In this document: positions 26,054 through 34,543 of the stretch, piece after piece | Numbering within the stretch: the stretch's first letter is position 1 | How the letters are laid out: each line of letters opens with the position of its first letter | Assembly (NCBI RefSeq): GCF_030064125.1 | Contig: NZ_CP125957.1 | Location: 2,232,001-2,296,000 of the forward strand | Length of the DNA stretch: 64,000 nt | Reading direction: 5' to 3' | DNA from: Pseudomonas sp. G2-4 | Lineage (GTDB): Bacteria; Pseudomonadota; Gammaproteobacteria; Pseudomonadales; Pseudomonadaceae | Translations under genes and position numbers: made by a program | The notes under the pieces: model-generated | What the model was told of the DNA's origin: nothing | The model's database searches: none | The model's input: only the letters and a program-made list of their open reading frames with translations

Positions 26054-27136
26054 ATGCAGAAAACCGGAAAAAAGGGACGCACGCTCGCCAGGAGGCTCTA
26101 TATATCTCGCACCCTGGGCTTGGCGCTGGGGTTACTGCTGGTCAGTGCCGCCCTTTATCCTCTCGATCCTCCGCGGTGGGTCTGGGTTTTCATGCTGTTC
26201 AACGGCCTGCTCTGGCCACACTTGTCCTATCTATGGGCCCGGCACAGCACGGTACCGTACCGCGCAGAGCACCTTAATTTGCTGATTGATGCGCTGCTTG
26301 GAGGTTTTTGGGTCGCGGCGATGCAGTTCAACCCTCTGCCCACCGCCGTCACGCTGGCCATGATGGCAATGAACAACGTCGCCATAGGCGGCTTGCGTTT
26401 CCTGCTCATCGGGGCGGTGGCCCAAGTGGCAGGCATTGTCGTAGGCGTGGTGATTTTCCCGCTGGCCAGCGTACCCATGACCAGCCCGGCGCAGATCTAC
26501 GCCTGTTTGCCGCTGCTGTGCCTGTACCCGATGGTGCTGGGTTGGTTCTGCTTTCGCCAGGCCCACGTTCTGGGCCGGCAAAAGCGCGAGTTGCTGGCCC
26601 TGAGCCGTACCGACAGCCTGACCGGGTTGCTCAATCATGGCGCCTGGAAAGATCGGCTCAACGAGGAATTCGAACGCTGCCTGCGTCACCCAAAAGACGG
26701 GGCAGGGCGCGGCGCGATTGCATTGATCGACATCGATCATTTCAAAGCCATCAATGACACCTACGGCCATGTGACGGGCGACATCGTGCTGCGCCGGCTC
26801 GGCAAGATGCTCAAGCACAACCTGCGAGCCGCCGATGTGGCCGGGCGTTATGGTGGTGATGAGTTCTGCGTGATTCTGCCGGACCTGACACTGGCCAATG
26901 CCGTACAGGCCATGGACGGTTTGCGCGAGCGCTTCTCGATGCTCGGCTATGAGAACCCGACGTTGAAGGTGAGCCTGAGCATTGGCCTGGCGGCGTTCAA
27001 CCCGGACTATGACGACGCGACCCTCTGGCTCAACGATGCCGACCAGGCGCTTTATGAAGCCAAGACCACGGGGCGCAATCGGGTTACTTGCTATCGGCCT
27101 CGAGCGGTATTGGAAGCGTCGGCCATTCCTCTTTGA
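26054..27136 (+). CDS. MASE2-GGDEF diguanylate cyclase
   Basis: The 360-residue protein starts at the ATG at 26054 (AGAGG five bases upstream). Residues 1-180 form about six membrane helices of MASE2 type, as in E. coli AdrA/DgcC. A GGDEF domain follows: DSLTGLLNHGAW, IDIDHFKAINDTYGH, an intact active site RYGGDEF and, five residues before it, the RAAD inhibitory I-site. It should be an active, product-inhibited cyclase raising c-di-GMP at the inner membrane. This could feed EPS production, as AdrA does for cellulose, but the link to the upstream EPS operon is only a guess. Confidence 0.92.
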   Translation: MQKTGKKGRTLARRLYISRTLGLALGLLLVSAALYPLDPPRWVWVFMLFNGLLWPHLSYLWARHSTVPYRAEHLNLLIDALLGGFWVAAMQFNPLPTAVTLAMMAMNNVAIGGLRFLLIGAVAQVAGIVVGVVIFPLASVPMTSPAQIYACLPLLCLYPMVLGWFCFRQAHVLGRQKRELLALSRTDSLTGLLNHGAWKDRLNEEFERCLRHPKDGAGRGAIALIDIDHFKAINDTYGHVTGDIVLRRLGKMLKHNLRAADVAGRYGGDEFCVILPDLTLANAVQAMDGLRERFSMLGYENPTLKVSLSIGLAAFNPDYDDATLWLNDADQALYEAKTTGRNRVTCYRPRAVLEASAIPL

Positions 27137-27192
27137 TGTGAGGGATCCATGGACGCCGGATTCAAGAGCAGAGGTGCGAGCATAGGAGCGGT

Positions 27193-27225
27193 GCCCCCGA
27201 CTTGCGCCGGGGGGCGTTGCTTCTT
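27193..27225 (+). terminator. Rho-independent-like terminator after the diguanylate cyclase
   Basis: GCCCCCG and CGGGGGGC form a GC-rich stem at 27193-27214, followed by TTGCTTCTTT. It lies 56 bases after the cyclase stop codon. Confidence 0.6.
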
Positions 27226-27263
27226 TGTTAGAGCCGCTATGGCAAAGTTCGAGGTCATGTGGA

Positions 27264-27692
27264 TTAAGGCATGTCTGAGGTTAAATCTAACTTGACCCGT
27301 TTCCACTCGCCGTTTGTTTCATAGTAGGCGGTATTTCTGTATTCGTAGATCATGTCTAATGTTCTGAGTTTTACTCTTCCGGGCAAAATTTCTCGAACGG
27401 CGCCAGAGCTTTTGGTTACAAGGAATGGATGGGCTGACTTTATTTTATTAAGCGCCTCGGTGTGGTTGTCATCTCTTTTCATGAGGAAATACCGGTAGAC
27501 GATTGGGACAGTAGCTCCTCCTGAATTATAAAGCACCTCGTAAATTGCACCTGTTGAGTTGACTGGTATTACGGAAATTATCTCCGTTGGTTCTGGTGAG
27601 GCGGGGGCGGTCATGTAAATGTATATAGCCTGCGCGACGCAGAGTGTTGATATCGTAAAAGAAAACCACCTAGAAGCCCTTGGTTTTTGCAT
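27264..27692 (-). CDS. Candidate immunity protein, N-terminally membrane-anchored
   Basis: The 142-residue protein has one N-terminal hydrophobic segment (about residues 9-28, FSFTISTLCVAQAIYIYMTA) and a soluble domain of about 110 residues. I do not recognise the family. It overlaps the 3' end of the toxin gene by 23 bases and lies directly downstream, the normal place of an immunity gene. Its AT-rich sequence matches the toxin gene and not the flanks. An N-terminal anchor with a periplasmic domain, as in colicin M immunity proteins, would suggest that the toxin acts in the periplasm. The immunity role is inferred from position. Confidence 0.65.
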   Translation of the reverse strand: MQKPRASRWFSFTISTLCVAQAIYIYMTAPASPEPTEIISVIPVNSTGAIYEVLYNSGGATVPIVYRYFLMKRDDNHTEALNKIKSAHPFLVTKSSGAVREILPGRVKLRTLDMIYEYRNTAYYETNGEWKRVKLDLTSDMP

Positions 27693-29181
27693 ACGCTATA
27701 CCTGCTTTTATCCATATCTGATCAATCTTATCATCGCCGTAAGGCGACTCTGCCCACCATTTTCCAAATTCTTCCTTTGATGTTCCCGCTATGGATTGAG
27801 CCGCTCCTGCCGCTCTTAGTAAAATCTGCTCTGAAATGCCTGCCGCTGTGCCAGTGGCACCATAATTGAAATTGCCAAACTCCTCAAACTCTCTGCCATG
27901 CTGTTTATAGTCCCATTCGCCTTTGTTTCGAACTTTGGTGTAAAAAATTCCAAAAGTAACAGCGTCACCTCCCACAATGATTTTTGAGGCATCTTTCAAT
28001 TTTCTCGCCTCCTCCATATTTGCGATAAGCATGATGTTGGGTGGGGAGAGGGGAGGTACTCCGGAGTTGGCGCGTTGTTCGATTAGTTTTTCTTGCTCGG
28101 GAACTAATCTTATAAGTCGAGTTTCAAGGTTGTTAATCTCGGCGTTCAATATGTCGCTCTGATAGGTGGCATAGAGCGCGGAAAGTTCCTTTTTCAGAGA
28201 CGCCTCAGGGTCGAGGTGATTAAGTCGTGTGTGCTCAACGAATGCTTTGCTATCTTGGTTTATTAAGTCTTTACCTGGGTGGCCAGCTAAGAGCGAGAGA
28301 TGCCGTTGCAGTTCTTTTTGTTTCATCTCCACTAGCTTTTCAATGATGGATATGGTTTTGGTGAGCCTCTGCTCCTGTGATATATCAACCGTCGAGCCAG
28401 CCTTTTTCTCGGCAGTATTCAGTTCGGTCTGAAGTCTTTTTTCTAAACTGCCTTTATCCAATTGATATTGACTGGTGATAGCTTTTTTTTCTTGATTGTA
28501 TCGATTGGACCAAGTGTCTAAGTATTTTTTTTCTTCGGCTTCTGTAGTTGTGATGGTTGAGGCTAGCTGTTTGGATTTTTCAGCAAGGATTTTTGTTTTT
28601 GCAGCTAGCATTTTGGCTGTATAGGCGGCGGTGATGGAGGTTAACCATTTGTTATAGGTCGTGAGAGAAGGCTCTCTGCTTTTATGAAAAATGTTCACAA
28701 AGTCAACTGCATTTTTTTTGATATCTTTGTTAAAAGGATTTCTTCTGTAAAAAAGGTTGGCTGTTGCAGTGCTCTGTTGGAGTTCGGATTTCTTTAGTTC
28801 AAGAAGTTGATCGGCGATAGATTTTTCAAGCTTGTACTGCTCCAGTGCAGTTGGCTTGCCAGGGCCTGATTTGTGTGCGATTTCTTCGTCAAGCTCACGC
28901 CTGAAAAACGGGGTGTGTGCGTTATAGGCTTTGTCTAAAATATCTTGTTGGGTGGCGATAGCAACGATTATTGCTATTGTCTGATCCGGATGTTTGATGT
29001 TTTTTTTGCTGAAGAGTGTTTTGATTTCGCGTGTTTCAATAATTTTTCCGTTCCAAGGCAGGGGTTTTGCAGTATATACAGGTGGCAGCGGAGCGGATGG
29101 CAGTCGTGGCAAAGGCTGGTCCGGTTTTATAATAATGGGCGGAAGATTGATTTTATCAGGTGGGCCGTTCGGGTTTTTCAT
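27670..29181 (-). CDS. Polymorphic toxin type 44 domain protein, bacteriocin-like
   Basis: The 503-residue protein begins with a proline-rich, probably disordered stretch of about 45 residues (DKINLPPIIIKPDQPLP). A helical and coiled-coil middle follows (about 60-370, rich in Lys, Glu, Gln and Thr). The C-terminal domain, residues 382-503, matches the Ntox44 pattern: FYTKVRNKGEWDYKQHG, FEEFGNFNYGATGTAAG, SPYGDDKIDQIWIKAGI. There is no signal peptide, and no PAAR, VgrG, Rhs or TpsA feature. The layout resembles colicin/S-pyocin proteins with an unstructured translocation arm. AGGAGG precedes the ATG. The gene is markedly AT-rich and is probably horizontally acquired. Mode of release and target are unknown. 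Confidence 0.82.
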   Translation of the reverse strand: MKNPNGPPDKINLPPIIIKPDQPLPRLPSAPLPPVYTAKPLPWNGKIIETREIKTLFSKKNIKHPDQTIAIIVAIATQQDILDKAYNAHTPFFRRELDEEIAHKSGPGKPTALEQYKLEKSIADQLLELKKSELQQSTATANLFYRRNPFNKDIKKNAVDFVNIFHKSREPSLTTYNKWLTSITAAYTAKMLAAKTKILAEKSKQLASTITTTEAEEKKYLDTWSNRYNQEKKAITSQYQLDKGSLEKRLQTELNTAEKKAGSTVDISQEQRLTKTISIIEKLVEMKQKELQRHLSLLAGHPGKDLINQDSKAFVEHTRLNHLDPEASLKKELSALYATYQSDILNAEINNLETRLIRLVPEQEKLIEQRANSGVPPLSPPNIMLIANMEEARKLKDASKIIVGGDAVTFGIFYTKVRNKGEWDYKQHGREFEEFGNFNYGATGTAAGISEQILLRAAGAAQSIAGTSKEEFGKWWAESPYGDDKIDQIWIKAGIAYAKTKGF

Positions 29182-29620
29182 GGTGCCTCCTGGCAGTGTG
29201 TCGATTATGTACAGCGTTGGATGGTTTTATTCGCATCAAGCGTCGGTTGTGTCGATTGTGTTTTTTATAATTCGATTTTATGAGTGTGCGAGTTGTTATC
29301 AATGTTTCGGGCAGGTATGACAGGCTGTTTGCTGGACGCTATCACGGACAAGCACTTGTATTCTGCGAAACAAGATCAGGCTAGGGGCGCCACTTCCGAG
29401 CAGCAACCTGAAAAAGTTGTCGGAAAATTATTAACGATCTATCGGCTTGTGCATTTTTCCATGCTTCGGCTGCGCTATTTCCTACATGGTGATAAGAAAT
29501 ATGCTTTCAGGAGTGTCGCTACTAGAGTGGCGTATGGCACCTTGCGTAGTGGCTGGAGCCTTGGCTCATTGTCGGGTAGGGTTGCCAAAGCACTCTCCCG
29601 CTACGGACAAGGATGAACTC
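29182..29620. other. Non-coding AT-rich region between toxin and carboxypeptidase genes
   Basis: This 439-base gap between two divergent genes holds the toxin promoter on the minus side and the carboxypeptidase promoter on the plus side. GTGTCGATT occurs twice (about 29199 and 29249). The AT-rich composition of the toxin island fades out towards 29600. Short open frames here have no ribosome site and no recognisable product. Confidence 0.45.
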
Positions 29621-30859
29621 ATGACGATTACTCCTCTTCGCTCCCGTCTGGCCGTCAGTCTCGGCCTGAGCCTGGCCCTGGGCGCCTTCGCCCCCGTTGG
29701 TTTCGCGCAGCCCCATCAACAAGTACTGAGCGACGCCGAACAGTACAAGGGTGAGGCCCTGAAATTGCTCGAGCGACTGGTGAACATCGACTCCGGCTCC
29801 GGGTATGTGCCGGGGCTGACCCAGGTCGGCGACATAGCCATCGATGAACTGAAGAAGCTGGGCGCGACCATCGAGAAGGTGCCTAACTCCGACGGCACCG
29901 AACATATCCTGGCGACCTTCAAGGGCACCGGTAAGGCGAAAATCCTGCTGATGGCGCACATGGACACGGTGTTCAAGGAGGGCTCGGCCGCCGAGCGTCC
30001 TTTCCACATCAAGGATGGCCGGGCCTATGGGCCGGGGGTGATGGACGACAAGGGCGGCATCGTCGCCGGGATCTACGCGTTGAAGGTGCTCAAGAATCTG
30101 GACTTCAAGAACTACGCACAGATCACCTTCTTGCTGGATGCCAGCGAAGAAACCGGCTCGGATGCCGCCACTGATCTGATCAAGAAAACCGCCAAGGCCC
30201 ATGACGTAACACTCAACCTGGAACCGGGTCGTCCGGCCGACGGTTTGGTGGTCTGGCGCAAGGGCAGCGCCACGGCATTGGTGGAGGTCAAGGGCAAGGC
30301 GTCCCACGCTGGTGTCGCGCCGGAACTGGGGCGCAATGCGGCGATGGAAGCCGCGCACCAGATCCTGCAACTGGGCAAGCTCGGTGATGCGGAGAAGAAA
30401 ACCACCATCAACTTCACCGTGCTCCAGGCCGGCGACCGGACCAACGTGATCCCCGCCGAGGCCAGCGCCAAGGCCGATGTGCGGGCGGCGGTGCCGGAAG
30501 AATTCGACCGCATTGAAAAAGACCTGGCCCGCGTGTCGCAAGACAAGCTGATTGCCGACACTGAAGTCACCACCAGCCTGAAACGTGGCTTGCCGCCGAT
30601 GCCGCAGACGGCGGAGTCGGATCGCTTGATGGCCATGGCCCAAGGCATCTATGGCGAGCTGGGGCGCAAGCTCACCGAAGAAGGCAGCGGCGGGGCGGCG
30701 GACGCCAGCCTGTCGGCCGGGGTCGGCACACCGACGCTGGATGGCTTTGGCATCGTCGGCGGGAATATCCATACGCCGGAGGAATATGCGGAGGTTGAGA
30801 GTGTGGTGCCACGGATTTATCTGTTGTCGAGGATGATCATGGAGTTGGCTAATCGATAG
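29621..30859 (+). CDS. Glutamate carboxypeptidase (carboxypeptidase G2 type, M20)
   Basis: The 412-residue protein starts at the ATG at 29621 (AAGGATGAACTC upstream). It has a signal peptide ending near LALGAFAPVGFAQ. The di-zinc M20 residues are visible: MAHMDTVF, GPGVMDDKGG (bridging Asp), DASEETGS (catalytic Glu-Glu), LEPGRPADG and the C-terminal NIHTPEEYAEVES (His). The family removes C-terminal glutamate from folates and N-acyl-glutamates in the periplasm. The specific substrate here is inferred from similarity to CPG2. It stands alone as a single-gene unit. Confidence 0.88.
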   Translation: MTITPLRSRLAVSLGLSLALGAFAPVGFAQPHQQVLSDAEQYKGEALKLLERLVNIDSGSGYVPGLTQVGDIAIDELKKLGATIEKVPNSDGTEHILATFKGTGKAKILLMAHMDTVFKEGSAAERPFHIKDGRAYGPGVMDDKGGIVAGIYALKVLKNLDFKNYAQITFLLDASEETGSDAATDLIKKTAKAHDVTLNLEPGRPADGLVVWRKGSATALVEVKGKASHAGVAPELGRNAAMEAAHQILQLGKLGDAEKKTTINFTVLQAGDRTNVIPAEASAKADVRAAVPEEFDRIEKDLARVSQDKLIADTEVTTSLKRGLPPMPQTAESDRLMAMAQGIYGELGRKLTEEGSGGAADASLSAGVGTPTLDGFGIVGGNIHTPEEYAEVESVVPRIYLLSRMIMELANR

Positions 30860-30917
30860 CAGTCAGCCCTGCACAACCTGCGGCAAGAACACAACCTGAT
30901 GGCAAGAACACAATCCT

Positions 30918-31049
30918 GTGGCGAGGGAGCTTGCTCCCGCTCGGCTGCGAAGCAGTCGTAAAACCGGCTGATGCGGTCCACCTGAAAGACCGCGTCAGTC
31001 CATTTTTGGGGCGGCTGCGCCACCCAGCGGGAGCAAGCTCCCTCGCCAC
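30918..31049. repeat. Family 2 REP doublet, copy A
   Basis: GTGGCGAGGGAGCTTGCTCC at 30918 and its inverted partner ending at 31049 bound an interior of about 85 bases. The whole element is almost identical, in the same orientation, to the copy at 31830-31960. Confidence 0.9.
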
Positions 31050-31114
31050 AGAAGCTCGGTTCGCGTTGGCCTCTGGAGGTGTTATCCAGAGGCCAGTTTC
31101 ATTGGGTGAGTCGG

Positions 31115-31468
31115 CTAGCGCGGATCGACGTTATCCAGCGCCCGGTTCGCCAACAAACCGCTTAGTTCGATCAACTGCTGGATACCCAGGGCCACGTGCC
31201 GCTTGGAACCCTCCAGATCAAACGCCAGGTCGCTGACCATGGCGTTGGCCGAGGCCAGGGTTTCGCTGAGGTTGGCGAGCAAGGACTCGGTGTCGATGCC
31301 GTTGACCACCGTGAACAGTTGGCTGGGATCGGCTTCGGGTTTGTCCGGTTTGGGATTCAGGTAATAGTCGAGGGCTCGCTCGGCGGCTTCGTCGAGTTTT
31401 TTGGAGTTCGGTTTTTTGCGTGGTGAAGTCGGATCGGTGTCCGGAGGGTTAGGTGTTGGTTTGAACAT
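31115..31468 (-). CDS. DUF6124 family protein
   Basis: The 117-residue protein starts at the ATG at 31468 with AAGGAG upstream. MFKPTPNPPDTDP and KKLDEAAERALDYYLNPKP are the hallmarks of the Pseudomonas DUF6124 family, and ESLLANLSETLASANAM follows. It is soluble, with a disordered N-terminus and a helical C-terminal half. No function is known. Upstream lies a strongly structured leader (31492-31707), and the gene plus leader are bounded by two near-identical REP doublets. Confidence 0.85.
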   Translation of the reverse strand: MFKPTPNPPDTDPTSPRKKPNSKKLDEAAERALDYYLNPKPDKPEADPSQLFTVVNGIDTESLLANLSETLASANAMVSDLAFDLEGSKRHVALGIQQLIELSGLLANRALDNVDPR

Positions 31469-31491
31469 AGATGAAACTCCTTGGTAAAGGG

Positions 31492-31707
31492 AGCCGCAAC
31501 CTATTGCTACCAAACATTAGGTGGCGGCTATACGCAGGTTGGTAGACCGGGTACCAAGGCAAACCCAGCGCGCCACAAGGGCGCCCCGCGCACAGCCGCC
31601 ATAACAAACCTGCCGACGAAAATCGTCAACGGCTGTATTTGACGGAGCTGTGCGCCTTAGTTTTACCCGGGCTACCAAACCCGATCGCTGATTCGTCAGC
31701 GACCGGG
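31492..31707 (-). ncRNA. Candidate structured 5' leader RNA of the DUF6124 gene
   Basis: Directly upstream of the DUF6124 ribosome site, on the same strand, are several strong helices. H1: 31492-31503 with 31518-31529 (11 of 12 pairs). H2, long range: 31541-31552 with 31665-31676 (11 of 12), extended by AACC/GGTT with one bulge. H3: 31588-31596 with 31647-31655 (9 of 9). H4: 31593-31598 with 31630-31635, which competes with H3 for the same bases. H5: 31615-31619 with 31623-31627. H6: 31680-31691 with 31696-31707 (11 of 12). The motif GCTACCAAAC occurs twice (31506 and 31671). Mutually exclusive helices suggest a switch or attenuator; no ligand can be proposed. Confidence 0.55.
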
Positions 31708-31829
31708 AAACGATAAAGCCGGGCCTCCAGGCGCACAAGCCGGCGGATTCTGGCGTAGTTGTAGGCAATGGCGCAAGGCGGCGGGGCTTGGTCCTACATC
31801 GAAATCAGCGGGATAAACACATGGCTCTT

Positions 31830-31960
31830 GTGGCGAGGGAGCTTGCTCCCGCTCGGCTGCGAGGCAGTCGTAAGGCCGGCTGATGCGGTCCACCTGAAAG
31901 ACCGAGTCAGTCCATTTTGGGGCGGCTTCGCCACCCAGCGGGAGCAAGCTCCCTCGCCAC
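31830..31960. repeat. Family 2 REP doublet, copy B
   Basis: Units at 31830-31853 and 31937-31960 are inverted. The interior differs from copy A at only a few positions. It lies between the DUF6124 leader and the PstS-OmpA gene. Confidence 0.9.
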
Positions 31961-32003
31961 GGGAATGAGGTTTGCCGTGGGAGATGTATCCGGCCTTTGG
32001 ATG

Positions 32004-33338
32004 CTAGTAAACCCAAACCTCCACCCGCCGATTCCTGATCCTTCCTTCATCTTCATTATTGGCCGCTACCGGCATCAGCGCGCCGAAGCCGCGCACTTCT
32101 CGCAGGGTCACGCCGTGCTTGACCAGCTCACGTCGCACCGCCATGGCCCGTAGTTTGGACAAGAGATCCGCCCGCGCCGGGTCGTCCTTGGCATCGCCAA
32201 AACCCACCAGCGTCACGCGGCGCTCGGTCTTGCCGTGTTTCCGGATGTAGTCGAGCACTCGGCCCAGATCATGATGGGCCTTGCTGTCGAGGCTCGCGCT
32301 GCCTTCTTCAAAGCGAAAATTCACGGTCAGGCGCTGGGCATGACGGCTCAGGGCTTGATAACCCTCCGGCATCAGCGCATTCGGCGTAACGGCCATGGCC
32401 TGGACGGTTTGGGCAATGAACCCGTTGGCGGCGACGATGGCCTGGCCTTTGTCACTTTGTGTGAACTCAACCAGTGCCGCGGCCCACGGGTTGGTTTCCC
32501 GCGAAGGCAAATAAAAGAACAGGCGCCGGGACAACGGGTAATCCTCGGTGGCGATCAGGGGACTCAGCGGCAACATGGGTTGGGAATAGCCGTCGATAAT
32601 CGCCAGGGCCTTGGCTTGGCGCACGTAGGGCAAACCGATGAAGCCGATGCCTTGCGGGTCCTGGCTGACGGAGTCGGACAACTGTTCGCTGGATTCGAAG
32701 CGCCGCGCTGTGGGATCCAGCCGTTTTCCCTGTCGGTTAAGCACCAGCTCCTTGAAGGTATCGTAGGTTCCGGATTGTTCATCCCGGGCGTACAGATGAA
32801 TCGGCCCGCCAACGCTGCCGACCATTTCCCAGGTTTTTGCCTCGCCGCTGAATATCCGTGCCAGTTGCCCGGTATCGAGCTGACGCAGCGGGTTTTGCGG
32901 ATGAAGAATAATCGCCAGGCCGTCGATGGCGATGACCTGCTCGGCGGTGGGACTTTTCAGATCGCCGAGGGACGATAATTCCTTCAGTTCACTGTCCTTG
33001 ATCGGGCGGGACGAGGCCGCCAGGTCGGCGCTGCCTTGTTTGAGGGCGGCGAACCCGGTGCTGGAGCCATGGGCGGCAATGTCGATTTGCACACGCCGGC
33101 CGTCGGCGGTCTGGCCGACGACGCGCTGTTCGTTGTCCCGACCGGTGATTTCAGCGCTGACCTTGAGCAGGCCCTGATCCTCCATCAGTCCTCTGATCAG
33201 GGCCGGCCCCAGGGCTGCGCCAATGGTATTGGAGCCCTGGAGACGCAGGGCAGGGCCGTGATCGGGGATGAGCAAGCCGCTGGCCCAAGCCACGAGCGGC
33301 AAGCAAAGCCCCACGAAAAAAACAACGCACAGCCGCAT
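32004..33338 (-). CDS. PstS-like substrate-binding domain fused to an OmpA C-terminal domain
   Basis: The 444-residue protein has a signal peptide (CVVFFVGLCLPLVAWASG), a PstS-like phosphate-binding-protein domain (LRLQGSNTIGAALGPALI, AHGSSTGFAALKQGSADLA, DEQSGTYDTFKELVL) to about residue 320, and a C-terminal OmpA domain (NFRFEEGSASLDSKA, VTLVGFGDAKDD, RNRRVEVWVY). A peptidoglycan-bound phosphate (or other anion) binding protein would result. No Pst permease or PhoU gene is nearby, so transport is not implied; phosphate scavenging or sensing at the wall is a possibility. The family length is normal for this fused form. Confidence 0.85.
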   Translation of the reverse strand: MRLCVVFFVGLCLPLVAWASGLLIPDHGPALRLQGSNTIGAALGPALIRGLMEDQGLLKVSAEITGRDNEQRVVGQTADGRRVQIDIAAHGSSTGFAALKQGSADLAASSRPIKDSELKELSSLGDLKSPTAEQVIAIDGLAIILHPQNPLRQLDTGQLARIFSGEAKTWEMVGSVGGPIHLYARDEQSGTYDTFKELVLNRQGKRLDPTARRFESSEQLSDSVSQDPQGIGFIGLPYVRQAKALAIIDGYSQPMLPLSPLIATEDYPLSRRLFFYLPSRETNPWAAALVEFTQSDKGQAIVAANGFIAQTVQAMAVTPNALMPEGYQALSRHAQRLTVNFRFEEGSASLDSKAHHDLGRVLDYIRKHGKTERRVTLVGFGDAKDDPARADLLSKLRAMAVRRELVKHGVTLREVRGFGALMPVAANNEDEGRIRNRRVEVWVY

Positions 33339-33425
33339 GCTGGTACCTTCTGACCCTGAGGAAGTGTCGGAAGATTAAGTCAGTAGGGTTACCGAAATAT
33401 GACGAGGTTGCGACCGTGAACCCCT

Positions 33426-33510
33426 GTGGGAGCGAGCTTGCTCGCGATGACGGCGGCACATTCAAAATCAATGTGGCAGATACGCCGCTATCGCGAGCAA
33501 GCTCGCACAC
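33426..33510. repeat. REP doublet, family 1 (second unit degenerate)
   Basis: A full unit at 33426-33448 is paired with a diverged inverted unit at 33490-33510, which ends CGCACAC instead of CGCTCCCAC. It lies between the PstS-OmpA gene start and the xthA 3' end. Confidence 0.85.
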
Positions 33511-33553
33511 AACTGGATGGCGGATGTTCACAAATTTTGTGCGCGCCTTGGCC

Positions 33554-34366
33554 TCAGCTCAGTTGCAACCAGATCGGCGCATGGTCCGAAGGCTTCTCCA
33601 TGCCCCGCAGCTCATAGTCCACGCCGGCGTCCTTGATCCGTGGCAGCAGGCCATGGGAGGTGAGGATCAGGTCGATGCGCAGGCCACGCTTGGGCTCGTC
33701 TTCGAAGCCGCGGCTGCGGTAGTCGAACCAGCTGAAGCGGTCGGCGACGTCCGGGTTCAGGTGGCGGAAACTGTCCACCAGGCCCCAGTTCTTCAGGCGG
33801 GCCATCCACTCGCGTTCTTCCGGCAGGAAGCTGCATTTGCCGGTTTTCAGCCAGCGCTTCATGTTGTCCGGGCCGATGCCGATGTCGCAGTCTTCCGGGG
33901 AAATGTTCACGTCCCCCATCACTACCACGGGCTGGTCATTGCTGAAGCGGCTTTCCAGCAGTTGCTGCAGATCGTTGTAGAAACGTTCCTTGGCCGGAAA
34001 TTTGGTCGGGTGGTCGCGGCTTTCACCTTGTGGGAAATAACCATTCATGATGGTCACCGGCACGCCGTTGGCATCGGCGAAGGTGCCCCAGATAAATCGC
34101 CGCTGGGCGTCTTCGTCGTCGCCCTCGAAGCCTTTGTGCAGGGTCAGTGGCGCCTGACGGGAGAGCAGGGCGACGCCGTAGTGGCCTTTTTGCCCGTGGT
34201 AATGCACGTGGTAACCCAGGGCTTGAACCTCGGCCAGGGGGAATTGTTCGTCGTGGACCTTGGTTTCCTGCAGGCCGATCACGTCCGGCTGATGCTTCTC
34301 GATCAGCGCCGCCAGCTGATGGGGACGGGCGCGCAGCCCATTGATGTTGAAGGAGACGATCTTCAT
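33554..34366 (-). CDS. xthA: Exodeoxyribonuclease III
   Basis: The 270-residue protein starts at the ATG at 34366 ([18 protein letters not shown]); a longer reading upstream is not supported. It has the exonuclease-endonuclease-phosphatase fold: [10 protein letters not shown] (metal Glu), [27 protein letters not shown] (Asp/Asn), [20 protein letters not shown] and the C-terminal SDHAPI (catalytic Asp-His). It cuts at abasic sites and has 3'-5' exonuclease activity in base-excision repair. Length is as expected for XthA. Confidence 0.95.
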   Translation of the reverse strand: MKIVSFNINGLRARPHQLAALIEKHQPDVIGLQETKVHDEQFPLAEVQALGYHVHYHGQKGHYGVALLSRQAPLTLHKGFEGDDEDAQRRFIWGTFADANGVPVTIMNGYFPQGESRDHPTKFPAKERFYNDLQQLLESRFSNDQPVVVMGDVNISPEDCDIGIGPDNMKRWLKTGKCSFLPEEREWMARLKNWGLVDSFRHLNPDVADRFSWFDYRSRGFEDEPKRGLRIDLILTSHGLLPRIKDAGVDYELRGMEKPSDHAPIWLQLS

Positions 34367-34543
34367 GGTCGGCAGTCCTGGCAAAACTGCGATGCTAGCT
34401 GACATGTCGGAACTGAGCCAGCGTGGCAGTAGGACAAATGCGCTGCTAATGTCCTTTGCTTGTAGGAACGATCACAACCCAATCGGGTTCGTACTCAATA
34501 AGAGCAGGGCCTCATCGAGCCTCGCCCCAGGAGATCTACCGTC

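Noticed and set aside
29196..29225. LexA-like sequence upstream of the toxin gene (minus strand CTGTACATAATCGACA)
   Set aside because: Only the first half site matches CTGT-N8-ACAG; the second reads GACA. SOS control of the toxin is not supported by this alone.
29284..29616. 110-codon plus-strand frame between toxin and carboxypeptidase
   Set aside because: No ribosome site, no recognisable domain, and composition that drifts with the island boundary. It overlaps the probable carboxypeptidase promoter.
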